DNA from: Cohnella phaseoli
GTDB lineage: Bacteria > Bacillota > Bacilli > Paenibacillales > Paenibacillaceae
Direction of reading: 5' to 3'
NCBI RefSeq assembly: GCF_003386235.1
Contig: NZ_QRDZ01000002.1
Span: 372,001-436,000, forward strand
DNA length: 64,000 nucleotides
The position numbers and the translations under genes are program-made. A model generated the notes under the pieces. It made no database searches, was not told where the DNA came from, and saw nothing but the letters and a program-made list of their open reading frames with translations. Shown here piece by piece: positions 26,717 through 35,466 of the stretch (position 1 is its first letter; the number at the start of each line of letters is the position of its first letter).

Positions 26717-29488
26717 TTAATCGGGTAGTTGCGGCGTAATCGCCAGCGTCACGATCCGGTGCGGACCAACGGGAATACCGCCGCCCGAATCCGATTCCAG
26801 CTTCTCTCCGCACCGCTCCAGCACGTCGCTCATCGCCATTCGCTCATGCGCGAAGGCCGGGATCGCGGCAAGCTCGGTGGCTTCGCCGCTCCAATTAAAC
26901 CATCTGACGATCACGTCCCCGGTATCCTCGGCGACCTTAAACGCCGACAGAGCCAGATCGCGGCCGCTCCAATTCAGCCAGCTATGGCACGGCGGAACCT
27001 CTCCGCCATGGACGCCCGTTGTGCCGACATATAGCGGTGTCTGAAACTGATAGGCTTCGGCGTAAGCGTCCGTTCGCTGACCTCCGCCTCCATGCGGAAT
27101 AATCATCAGCTCTGCGCCATGCATACCGGGACACTGGGCTTCTGGCGTCGGGAACAAGCCCCAGTCGCCCAGCTCGCCGACCGATCGCAGCAGCGTAACG
27201 GCAATCGTGTTGCGGCCGTCGCGCAGCACCTCGTATTCGTTCAACCCTTTGTTGGCGATCGTCAGACCGGCCGTCTCGTCGTGCAGGCTGACAAAAGCCT
27301 GTTGATGATGACAATAGCTCGGATTGCGCCATTCCGCAGCCGGCTCGTTGTCCCGCCGCGCCGCCTCGAAAATCGAATCGGCGTAATGAACGTCAGTGCG
27401 CAGATCGGTCGGGAACAGCATGCGGATGCGATGGTCCCTCGCCGTATTGTTAAGTTCGACGTTTACTTGAAGTCCGCGGCCGCCGCGCTGCAAGCGAACG
27501 ACGGTGCGGATGCGCAGCGCGACAGTTTGCTCTGTGCGCACAGAGCGGCGACCGGTGAACCAGATCAACTCATCGCGTTCCCGCGCAAGCGAAGCCTCTG
27601 CCTCCTCCGGGATCTGCCACTCCTGCACGATTTCCAGCGCCGCCTCATAAGGCGTATCGGTCAGCACCTTCACCTGGGCCTGCAAAAGCTCAGTCGTCTG
27701 CGCCGTCTCGCCGTTCGGCTGTCGGTACATGTATTCGTTGCCGACATCCCCGGCATTCTCGTAGATGCACAATCCCCGGAACGTTCGACCGCCGGCTTTG
27801 TCGGTCAGCGTCACCGACCCGTTGTCTTCGACGGTAGCTTTGATCCGGTCGTTCTCCAGCGTTCGTCCATCGTCCGCGAGCAAGGAGCCTTCGCTTGCAA
27901 ACCGTGGCTCTGGCAGTTCCCCCAACTCCTGACCGAAAGGGATATAGGCAAAAGCCCGATGACCGCAAGTCGGAACGTCGTCCGCTTCGAACTCGACGCG
28001 CAGCGTACGGGCGAAGTACGGTTGGCGGAAGCGGTCGTCCGGAAGATCGTAACCGAAGCGCAGGCCCAAGTCGGTCACAATGCACGCCAACTGACGGCCT
28101 TCCGCGTCCACGATCGTCCCCCCGTTCACTGGCAGCGTTTTCAATCGTGCCTTCATTTCGCCGAACTCCACACCCTCGCGGAAATAGATGCGGCTGACGT
28201 CCAACTCCGTTGACACGATGCCGCCGCGCTTCCAGCCTGTCGTATTGAATACGATAAAAGGCAACGCCTGCTCGCCATAACCTCCGAATGCGGACGTATC
28301 CACGCGCTTGACGATGTGCGCAACGCTGTCGGCGATAATGCACTCGGCAGTTTGGCTGCTCTTCTCGAAGCGAGTAACCATCTCGCGGTGTACCTCGTCG
28401 ACGCTGCAGCCGCAGATGCTGTCGTGCGGATGGTTCTGCATCAGCGTTTTCCAAGCATGCAGCAACTGATGATGCGGATAGTCCAGGCCAAGCAGGTGCG
28501 CGTAAGCGGCTAACGGTTCAGCGCCCTTCTCCAGCATCGTCTGCCCTCTCTCATTCCTCTGCTTTAAGTAGATGCGGGCGGAAGCCGTATTGACGAGCGT
28601 TCCCCAGCCGTCCGTGCGCTGGCTGCGCAGCTCGCCGCGAATAACGCTGAGGTCGTCCGGCATCGATTGCTTAAGCGCTTTCACATAAGCGTTAAAATCG
28701 GAATGGATGAACTCAATGTCCGGATATAGCTCGGCGGCTGTCCGCAAAGCCTGCGGCAAATCGGTCTGAACCGGCTGATGGTCGCAGCCGTTCATAAACA
28801 GCAGGTGCGGCGTCGAAGCGTACTTCTCCGCGGCGGCCAGTCGCTCGTCCCAGAAGCTCAGGGCCTGCTCCGAATCCGTCGGAACCTCGTTGCCGTTGCT
28901 GTACCAGTTCGCAAACAGAATGCCGAGCACCTGCGAGCCGTCCGGCGCTTCCCAGAGCAGTTCGGAGTAAGGGGATTCGTAGGCGGCCTGTTCCGTGACC
29001 TCGTTGTTGAATCCGGTTGGCTTGACGCCGCGTCCGAACGCCGCGACATCGATATCCGCCTGCTGCAAGATTTGCGGAGCTTGGCCGATATGGCCGAACG
29101 AATCGGGAAAGTAGCCGAGCTTGGAGACGGCCCCGAACTCTCTGGCGTCGCGCAAACCGGCCAGCAAATTGCGGATGTTGGCTTCGCCGCTCGTCAGAAA
29201 TTCGTCCTGCAGCACATACCAGGGTCCGATATGAAGACGGCCTTCCCTAATCAGCCGCTGCAGACTCTCTCTCCGTTCCGGTCTTACGGTCAAATAATCT
29301 TCAAGAAGAATCGTCTGTCCGTCCAGATGAAAGCTTCTGTATGCAGGGTCGCGTTCCATCGTCTCCACCAAGCGATCCATCAGCTTGATCAGATGGTAGC
29401 GATGCTTCTCGAACGGCAAGTACCATTCCCGATCCCAATGCGAGTGGGATATGACATGGGCCGTTTTGCCGCCTCTCGTTCCGGTCAT
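26717..29488 (-). CDS. GH38 alpha-mannosidase
   Basis: The 923-residue cytoplasmic enzyme shows the GH38 N-terminal zinc site HVISHSHWDREWYLPFE, the FHLDGQTILLEDYL segment, the nucleophile region LGYFPDSFGHIGQAPQILQQADI, and HDSICGCSVDEVH in the middle domain, followed by the C-terminal beta domains. It removes alpha-linked mannose. The length is normal for bacterial members. It starts at ATG 29488 after GGGGAGGA and leads a two-gene operon with GH18. A TATAAT promoter and a repressor-like palindrome lie upstream. Confidence 0.95.
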   Translation of the reverse strand: MTGTRGGKTAHVISHSHWDREWYLPFEKHRYHLIKLMDRLVETMERDPAYRSFHLDGQTILLEDYLTVRPERRESLQRLIREGRLHIGPWYVLQDEFLTSGEANIRNLLAGLRDAREFGAVSKLGYFPDSFGHIGQAPQILQQADIDVAAFGRGVKPTGFNNEVTEQAAYESPYSELLWEAPDGSQVLGILFANWYSNGNEVPTDSEQALSFWDERLAAAEKYASTPHLLFMNGCDHQPVQTDLPQALRTAAELYPDIEFIHSDFNAYVKALKQSMPDDLSVIRGELRSQRTDGWGTLVNTASARIYLKQRNERGQTMLEKGAEPLAAYAHLLGLDYPHHQLLHAWKTLMQNHPHDSICGCSVDEVHREMVTRFEKSSQTAECIIADSVAHIVKRVDTSAFGGYGEQALPFIVFNTTGWKRGGIVSTELDVSRIYFREGVEFGEMKARLKTLPVNGGTIVDAEGRQLACIVTDLGLRFGYDLPDDRFRQPYFARTLRVEFEADDVPTCGHRAFAYIPFGQELGELPEPRFASEGSLLADDGRTLENDRIKATVEDNGSVTLTDKAGGRTFRGLCIYENAGDVGNEYMYRQPNGETAQTTELLQAQVKVLTDTPYEAALEIVQEWQIPEEAEASLARERDELIWFTGRRSVRTEQTVALRIRTVVRLQRGGRGLQVNVELNNTARDHRIRMLFPTDLRTDVHYADSIFEAARRDNEPAAEWRNPSYCHHQQAFVSLHDETAGLTIANKGLNEYEVLRDGRNTIAVTLLRSVGELGDWGLFPTPEAQCPGMHGAELMIIPHGGGGQRTDAYAEAYQFQTPLYVGTTGVHGGEVPPCHSWLNWSGRDLALSAFKVAEDTGDVIVRWFNWSGEATELAAIPAFAHERMAMSDVLERCGEKLESDSGGGIPVGPHRIVTLAITPQLPD

Positions 29489-29519
29489 CTCGTGTCCTCC
29501 CCACTATTTTCTCTCTACT

Positions 29520-29598
29520 ATTATATACCTTAATCGAAGTTCGGTAAATATTAGTTATATCTTTTCAGGGGGATAATCAAAATATTTGGTATACCAAA
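29520..29598 (-). promoter_or_regulatory. Mannosidase operon promoter and palindromic operator
   Basis: TATAAT (29525-29520) with TTACCG 17 bases before it (29548-29543) is a likely promoter. TTTGGTATACCAAA at 29585-29598 is a perfect 14-base palindrome, about 60 bases upstream of the -10. Near-identical sequences occur at 30894-30908 and 43938-43952, at the other promoters of this region, so it is the likely operator of the GntR/LacI-type regulator at 29668-30843. Confidence 0.65.
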
Positions 29599-29599
29599 A

Positions 29600-29644
29600 G
29601 AAAGAAAACCATTCTACGATATGCGCAATCGTAAAATGGTTTTC
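29600..29644 (-). terminator. Terminator of the GntR/LacI regulator gene
   Basis: GAAAACCATTCTACGAT (29604-29620) pairs with ATCGTAAAATGGTTTTC (29628-29644), 17 positions with one mismatch and a 7-base loop. On the minus strand it is followed by TTTCTTTTGG. It lies between the regulator stop and the mannosidase operator. Confidence 0.8.
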
Positions 29645-29667
29645 AACAGCATGCCCCGGCTCCCCGC

Positions 29668-30843
29668 TCAACGCGCCTCCTGCTCCTCTTCGTCGGAGTC
29701 GGCGTCGGCCTCCGGCCCCGGGCCTGTCGATTGCCGCGCGATCCAAACAATCGGCACCTCGACGCGGTTCGTCTGCCGTTCGCCGCTCTCAAGCTGATCG
29801 ACAATCATCTCCGCCGCCCTCCTGCCGATTTCCCGGTACTCCTGCTCCACCGTCGTGATTGGCGGCACATCGGAATGCAGCGCGAAGTCGAGATTGTTGT
29901 CGAAGCCGACGACCGACAGTTCCTCGGGCACGCGCACGCCCATGTCCGCCGCCGCCTTGACGATCTCGAAGGCGACCAGATCGTGCTCCGCCTGAATGGC
30001 GGTGACCTGCTGCTCCAGCATTTGCGCAAGCAGCGACTTGTAAAATTGCCTGCGGCTCGGCGGATCGCTCTCGGCCTGGTCGGTCATCCCGCTGTACACG
30101 AGATCGATATCGACGGGAAGCCCATTGTCGCTGAGCGCCTTGCAGTAGCCGAAGAAGCGGTCGCGAACCGTGCTGCGGTACTGAATGTCGATCGTCGACA
30201 GGAAGGCGATGCGCGTGTGTCCAAGCTCGATCAGCTGCGCCGCGCTCGTATAGCCGCCGCCGAAGTTGTCGGAGACGACGCTGCCCATCGACAGCAGGCT
30301 GTAATACTGGTCAATGGTTACGATCGGATAACCGGTAGCGTGCAGCGCATGAACGATGTCCAAATTGCGCTGGGTGCTGACCGGATACAGAATAATGCCG
30401 GACGTCCCCCGCTTCGGCAGGGAGCGCAGCAGCTCCCGTTCCTGCGCGCTGCTCCAGTCGCTGTTATGAATGCTCAAATAATAGCCGCGCGACTCCAAAT
30501 AAGCGGAGATACCGGGAATGTAGCCAAACATGTTGTTGGAAGCGACATAGGGAATAATCATCGACACGATGCGATTCGCAGCGGCTCCGCCCTGCTCCTC
30601 CTGCGGTCTGCGGACGCCTTCCTTCTTCTTCACGAAGCTGCCGCTGCCGCGCCTGCGGTAGATCAGGCCCTCCCGCTCCAGTTCGATCAAGGCGCGCTTG
30701 GACGTAATCCGGCTGACGCCGAATTGCTCGGCCAGCTCCACCTCGGTCGGAAGCTGCTGGTCGGGCACGTATTCGCCGCGTTCGATGCGACCTCGCAAAA
30801 TTTCAATGATTTGACTATATAACGGCTTATCTCCGCTTAACAA
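29668..30843 (-). CDS. AraR-type repressor: GntR DNA-binding plus LacI-like sugar domain
   Basis: The 391-residue protein has an N-terminal GntR winged helix (KPLYSQIIEILRGRIERGEYVPD, QLPTEVELAEQFGVSRITSKRALIELEREGLIYRRRGSGSFV, residues 7-70) and a C-terminal periplasmic-binding-like effector domain (about 95-365; VSMIIPYV, GYPIVTIDQYY, VVGFDNNLDFALHSDVPPITTVEQ). The architecture is that of Bacillus AraR. The TTG start at 30843 is the only good choice. Its own promoter carries the TTGGTATA-CCAA operator, so autoregulation is likely. The glutamate/aspartate-rich tail is unremarkable. The inducer is probably the sugar taken up by the neighbouring transporter. Confidence 0.92.
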   Translation of the reverse strand: MLSGDKPLYSQIIEILRGRIERGEYVPDQQLPTEVELAEQFGVSRITSKRALIELEREGLIYRRRGSGSFVKKKEGVRRPQEEQGGAAANRIVSMIIPYVASNNMFGYIPGISAYLESRGYYLSIHNSDWSSAQERELLRSLPKRGTSGIILYPVSTQRNLDIVHALHATGYPIVTIDQYYSLLSMGSVVSDNFGGGYTSAAQLIELGHTRIAFLSTIDIQYRSTVRDRFFGYCKALSDNGLPVDIDLVYSGMTDQAESDPPSRRQFYKSLLAQMLEQQVTAIQAEHDLVAFEIVKAAADMGVRVPEELSVVGFDNNLDFALHSDVPPITTVEQEYREIGRRAAEMIVDQLESGERQTNRVEVPIVWIARQSTGPGPEADADSDEEEQEAR

Positions 30844-30878
30844 ATGGACTCACACCCCAGATTCTCGAATCTGTTACA

Positions 30879-30908
30879 ATTATAGCCTTGTTTATTGGTA
30901 TATCCAAT
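30879..30908 (-). promoter_or_regulatory. Regulator promoter overlapped by its putative operator
   Basis: On the minus strand -35 TTGGAT (30907-30902), a 17-base spacer and -10 TATAAT (30884-30879) form a promoter for the GntR/LacI-type gene. The palindrome ATTGGTATATCCAAT (30894-30908) covers the -35. Binding there would block transcription, so the regulator probably represses itself. Confidence 0.7.
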
Positions 30909-30929
30909 AGTTTGTTCCGCACCGCGTCT

Positions 30930-31880
30930 TTACCCGACGATCCCCGTACGCTCCACGCTTTCGACAAAATACCGCTGAACAAACAGATACATCAGAATAA
31001 GAGGCGCAATCGCCAGCAGCACGCCGGTATTGAGCAGCATCGACGTATAGACCGGATCGGGCTCTCGCAGCCCTACTCCCATATCCATCAGACTGGTGGA
31101 CAGCACCTTGACCTGCTTCAGGAACAGGCTGACATAGTAGCTGTCGTTCCATTGCCAGACGAACGAGAACAGCAGCACGGTGACGATCGCGGGCACCGCA
31201 TTCGGCACCATAATGCGCAGGAACGTTCGGAATACGCCGGCCCCGTCCACGAGGGCGGCTTCTCCGATCTCCTTTGGAATGCCGCGGAAAAACTGCCGGA
31301 AAATATAAATGTACAGCCCGTTCTTCAGTCCCATCGCCGTGCTCGACGATAGAATAAACGGCCAGAACGTATCGATCAGGTTCAGACTGTCCTTACTTGA
31401 GAACAAGCCGACGAGACCGAACAAGTCGAAGTAGCGGTACGTCAAGTACAGCGGAATCATAATCGTCTGCGGCGGCACGATAATCGTAAAAATGACGAGG
31501 CCGAACAGCAGCCCGCTGCCTCTGAATTGCAGTCTGGCGAAGGCGTAGGCCGCCAGCGCGCACGAGACGAGCTGAATCAGCGTTGTGCTGGCCGAGATAA
31601 GCGCCGTATTGCCGAGCGCCTCGAAGTAGTTCGTCGTCTCGATGGCGATTCGCAGATTGTCGAACGTAAAATTGCGCGGAATCCAGAGCACCGTCGGATC
31701 GTAGATGTCGGCCTTGCTCCGGAAGGCGATCGACAGTCGCTGGAACAGCGGGAACAAAATAATGAAGCAGAAGCCGACGACAAGCACAGTGCGAATTAGC
31801 ACCCATGCCCAGCGCTTGCCCTTCTCCACGGGCTGGTACCGGCTGACGAACAATTCCGTATATGCGGTCTTCGAGCTCAT
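30930..31880 (-). CDS. Sugar ABC transporter permease, MalG type (second pair)
   Basis: The 316-residue protein has six membrane helices, the EAA loop EAALVDGAGVFRTFLRIMVPNAVPAI, an early FRSKADIYDPTVLWIPRNFTFDNL loop and the ending QRYFVESVERTGIVG. It is the last gene of the long transporter operon and pairs with the MalF-type permease 16 bases upstream. The extended extracytoplasmic segments are longer than in most MalG proteins. Confidence 0.92.
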   Translation of the reverse strand: MSSKTAYTELFVSRYQPVEKGKRWAWVLIRTVLVVGFCFIILFPLFQRLSIAFRSKADIYDPTVLWIPRNFTFDNLRIAIETTNYFEALGNTALISASTTLIQLVSCALAAYAFARLQFRGSGLLFGLVIFTIIVPPQTIMIPLYLTYRYFDLFGLVGLFSSKDSLNLIDTFWPFILSSSTAMGLKNGLYIYIFRQFFRGIPKEIGEAALVDGAGVFRTFLRIMVPNAVPAIVTVLLFSFVWQWNDSYYVSLFLKQVKVLSTSLMDMGVGLREPDPVYTSMLLNTGVLLAIAPLILMYLFVQRYFVESVERTGIVG

Positions 31881-31896
31881 CGCTCCGCCACCCCCA

Positions 31897-32808
31897 TTAA
31901 TCGTAGTAAAACACCTTGCGCGAGATCAGGCCGACGGATATGGCGAGAATAAGCGCGACGGACAGGAAGTATACCCAGGACATCGCGGCGCTGAGACCGA
32001 AGTCGAACACCTTAAACGCCGTCTCCGATACGAGCTTGTTGATCGGGCTGTCGCTGAACGAATCGATGATCGAATATACCGTATTCGTTAGAATCAGCGG
32101 CGACATCATTGGGAACGTCACCTTCCAGAAGCTCTCGTACCCGGTCGCCCCTTCGATTTTCGCCGCTTCGTAGAGCGAAGGCGGAATCGACTGCAGTCCG
32201 GCCAGGAAAATCAAAATCTGCACGCCCGACGAGCTGATAATCTCGTAAATCCGGTCTACCGCCCCGGTCAGATAGTCGACGAATATCGGCGAGATGCCGG
32301 ATTCGAGCATCATTTTCTTCAGCTCGAAGCTTTGCAGCAGGTTCGATTCCGCATCCCCTCCGCCGGCCGAGAGCGATCCGCTTCCGACGAAGCTGCCAAT
32401 ATCGAGATTGGCGATCACGCTGGAGGCGAGAATGACCGGGAGAAAAAATACCGCCCTGGCGAACGGCCGCCCTTTGAACCTCTGGTTGAGCAGCACCGCC
32501 GCGAACAGACCGAAGACGAGAATGAGCGGCACGTTGACGGCCATGCCCGCGATAGACTCGGCCAGACTTCGCGGGTAATCCGGATTCGACGTAAACAGGC
32601 TCGTAAAGTTGGAAATTCCTTCGTATTCGACGGAGAACCCGCCTTCGACGAGTTGAATCGAGCTTAGACTGTAGCGCAGCGATTGGATCAAGGGCAAAAT
32701 AAACAGCATAATCATGCCGAAAATAAGCGGCGAAGCGAACAGGACGCCGAACCAGGCGTTTTTTTGCTTCAGGGTCAGCTTCTTTTTGCGTTTGAGCGTA
32801 AGTTTCAT
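31897..32808 (-). CDS. Sugar ABC transporter permease, MalF type (second pair)
   Basis: The 303-residue protein has six membrane helices and EAAKIEGATGYESFWKVTFPMMSPL as the EAA loop. A long Gly/Ser- and acidic-rich extracellular loop (IGSFVGSGSLSAGGGDAESN, about 127-146) separates two helices and is unusual for MalF-type permeases. It begins with a very basic, lysine-rich N-terminus. Its ATG overlaps the stop of the DUF5696 gene as ATGA, so the two proteins are translated together, which suggests a physical partnership. Confidence 0.92.
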   Translation of the reverse strand: MKLTLKRKKKLTLKQKNAWFGVLFASPLIFGMIMLFILPLIQSLRYSLSSIQLVEGGFSVEYEGISNFTSLFTSNPDYPRSLAESIAGMAVNVPLILVFGLFAAVLLNQRFKGRPFARAVFFLPVILASSVIANLDIGSFVGSGSLSAGGGDAESNLLQSFELKKMMLESGISPIFVDYLTGAVDRIYEIISSSGVQILIFLAGLQSIPPSLYEAAKIEGATGYESFWKVTFPMMSPLILTNTVYSIIDSFSDSPINKLVSETAFKVFDFGLSAAMSWVYFLSVALILAISVGLISRKVFYYD

Positions 32809-35450
32809 CTGGTGGCTTCACCGCCTATCCGGTAGCTTTCTGCCGGGATCGTCAGCCCGTCGACCCGCTCGTCGGCGTCGCCGTAGTTGACGATAACCGT
32901 CGTTCCGTTGCCGAACGTCGTTTCCGTCACGTTCGCGGACAACTTGCGATGTCCGGTAATCGGCTGGTCGCGAACCTGCTTCAGCACCTCGTCCGCTTCC
33001 TTGTACAGCGCGATCGCCTCGTCCAGCCAATCTTGATAATGGAGCGCGTACAGACCGTTGTACCGCGTATCCTTCACCGCCGACGACGGACTGTAAAACC
33101 ATTGATAGAACACGTTGGAGCCGGTTTCCAGCGCCTTGAGCATCGACCTGCGCGGGTTCTGGCCGCGATCCGCGTTAAACGGCGCGCCTGCCAATTCCAC
33201 ATAGCCGTGCAGGGCGATTTGGAAGAACGGAACGTCCTCGTCGGTTAAGCTCATCCCGCTGGCGGATGTCGGCGCGTTGACGACAATATCAGCGTATGGC
33301 AGCGTATAAGCGTTGCCGCCGCTGACCATAACGGAGCCAAGCTCGTCTTTGAGCCTGCCCATCTCCGCCGCGATCATCTCCCGCGCCTGCTCGCGGGTCA
33401 GCGGAGCGGACGGAGCGAAATCGGAGTTGACCTCCTCGCCCATATCCCGCAGCGACACGCCGGACACGCCCAGCTTGGCGTAATCGGACAGAAAGCCGCG
33501 AACGACGTCCGGCAGCTTGGAGGCGGACAGCACGTAATGCGAGAAGCGCGAGCCGAGCTTGTGGTACGTGACCGGATCGTACTCGTAGATCGCCGCATTG
33601 CGGCGGTCGAGGAAGTCGGCGCTGCCGCTCGAGCCCTTGAACTTCCGCAGGAAGGCGACGTCGGGATACAGCCGGATTCCTTCAGCCGCCGCGAATTCGG
33701 CCAGCTTGCGGAAGCCCTTCTTCCCGCCGAGCGCACTGACGAACCCGATGTCGTCCGGAGAGCTATGGCGAATGCCTCCGTTAAACCAGCCGACATACCG
33801 CAGCGCGATGTCGTCGACGCCGCGTTCCTTGAGCAGCGCAAGCAGCTCGGCCGCCTGCTCGTACGTCGTCAGCGCCTCCGTCGAGTCGTACGGAATGCCG
33901 AGGAAGGAGCTGCGGCGCTGGAACGCGCCTTCCACCTCAAGCACGAACGGCGCGTTCTCTCTTGGCGTCAGCCGTTGCATATTGTGCTTAGCGACGAAGT
34001 AATCGCGATAGGCCGCCGCCATGCCGGCGTAATCGGCCGCTTCGTCGGAGAGGAAAGCGTATCGCAGCCGAATGTCGCCTTGATACGACGGCGTCTGGAA
34101 CATCGGCACGGAGCTGCTCTTGCTTCCCGAGCTTAACGTATACAAGTCCATCGCCGTAAAGCGGAAGCTGCCGTTCACGCTGTTGTAGGACGTAAAGCGT
34201 CCGCCGATATCGGCCAGGACGCTCCCCATCGCCGCTCCGTCCTCCATCATGCCGATAAACGCATGATCGTTCTTCTTCAGTCCGAATACGGGCAGACGCG
34301 CTTTCTCATTCGACAGAAACCGTTCCTGTACGTCGAACGTGCCGTCCTCCCCGTAAATCGGCATCTGATACGGCTCGGCGCTCAGCTTGCCGTTGTTCAG
34401 CCGGATCAGCGCTCCCGAGCCGTCGGGAACGAGCATGTAGCCTTCCCGGTCGTCGCCCGCCGCGCCGAAATACGGCAGCACCTGCAAGCTGGCCATCGGA
34501 AACGTCGGACGGCTCTCTACCTCGCCGCCCTTGACGGCGACGGACAAATACTGGCCATCGAGCGTATATTCGACGGGGACCGCGAATTGCGCCTGATCCT
34601 CCGACTCTTGCCGTCCAGCCCCGTTTTCGCTGTTGTCCCGCTCCGCATCCTCCGCCGTGTAGCCTGCGGAATCGAGCAGCGCCGACAGCTCGGCGGCGAC
34701 GTTGTCCTGCAGCTTGCGCACCTCGTAGATTTGCTTCTCATTATTGAGCCGGTACTTGTAGGTGACCTGCTTGCGCGCCTCGTCGTCGGCCAGCTTGCTC
34801 AGAATCGCCTGCTCGAAGCGCTCCTTGCCGATCACCGACGGAATGTTGGCCCAGGCGACGTCCGGCTGGTTCCCGAAGCGATAGACGATGCGAACGCCGT
34901 TATCGATTGCGGCAATGTCGAACTGCCCCTTTTGTACGCTATCGGTAAAGCTGTTGTACCGCGATAGCTGGCCTTTGGCATTGTAATAAGACAAAATCAG
35001 CTGCGATTGCAGCTCGGCCTTGTACAACGGCGAGGCGATCGGATCGCTCGCGGCTTCGACAGGATTGGAGAACCAGACGTAGCCGCCCTGTTTCTGCTGA
35101 ACGGCGATGCCCGCGCCGGCCCGCTGCACGTACAGAATGAGCTTTTCGTTCTCCGCGACCCGCTCCGTCCCGGCCAGAGCGGAACGCTCCGCCGCCGTGT
35201 TGGCCGCGCTCGGCGTCAGAGCCGCTCCCATCGCCAGCACCGCCGGAAGCGCGCTCCGACCTCCGGCAGCCGCCTGCACCGCAGACCCGCCTTGAGCCGC
35301 AGCAGGTCCGCCGCTTGCCGCCGCGGCCCTTGCCGGGGCGCCTGCCTGCGCCTGCTCGCCGCTGCGTTCGCCTCCCCAGCCGACGATGATGCCTCCGACC
35401 GCCAAGGCGGCGCAAACCGCGATCGCCAGCGCTTTATTTTTTCCGTTCAT
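32805..35450 (-). CDS. DUF5696 surface protein linked to the sugar transporter
   Basis: The 881-residue protein has a signal or anchor helix (about 7-24) followed by an Ala/Gly-rich linker, then beta-rich sequence and a TIM-barrel-like region (about 500-800: LLALLKERGVDDIALRYVGWFNGG, GIRLYPDVAFLRKF, GVSGVSLRDMGEEVNSDF). It matches the DUF5696 family, found next to sugar ABC permeases in Paenibacillaceae; I recall no established function. It resembles a degenerate glycosidase or glycan-binding enzyme on the outside of the membrane. It overlaps the next permease gene by four bases. The start ATG 35450 follows AAGGAGGGG. Confidence 0.8.
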   Translation of the reverse strand: MNGKNKALAIAVCAALAVGGIIVGWGGERSGEQAQAGAPARAAAASGGPAAAQGGSAVQAAAGGRSALPAVLAMGAALTPSAANTAAERSALAGTERVAENEKLILYVQRAGAGIAVQQKQGGYVWFSNPVEAASDPIASPLYKAELQSQLILSYYNAKGQLSRYNSFTDSVQKGQFDIAAIDNGVRIVYRFGNQPDVAWANIPSVIGKERFEQAILSKLADDEARKQVTYKYRLNNEKQIYEVRKLQDNVAAELSALLDSAGYTAEDAERDNSENGAGRQESEDQAQFAVPVEYTLDGQYLSVAVKGGEVESRPTFPMASLQVLPYFGAAGDDREGYMLVPDGSGALIRLNNGKLSAEPYQMPIYGEDGTFDVQERFLSNEKARLPVFGLKKNDHAFIGMMEDGAAMGSVLADIGGRFTSYNSVNGSFRFTAMDLYTLSSGSKSSSVPMFQTPSYQGDIRLRYAFLSDEAADYAGMAAAYRDYFVAKHNMQRLTPRENAPFVLEVEGAFQRRSSFLGIPYDSTEALTTYEQAAELLALLKERGVDDIALRYVGWFNGGIRHSSPDDIGFVSALGGKKGFRKLAEFAAAEGIRLYPDVAFLRKFKGSSGSADFLDRRNAAIYEYDPVTYHKLGSRFSHYVLSASKLPDVVRGFLSDYAKLGVSGVSLRDMGEEVNSDFAPSAPLTREQAREMIAAEMGRLKDELGSVMVSGGNAYTLPYADIVVNAPTSASGMSLTDEDVPFFQIALHGYVELAGAPFNADRGQNPRRSMLKALETGSNVFYQWFYSPSSAVKDTRYNGLYALHYQDWLDEAIALYKEADEVLKQVRDQPITGHRKLSANVTETTFGNGTTVIVNYGDADERVDGLTIPAESYRIGGEATR

Positions 35451-35466
35451 GGCCGCCCCTCCTTCC

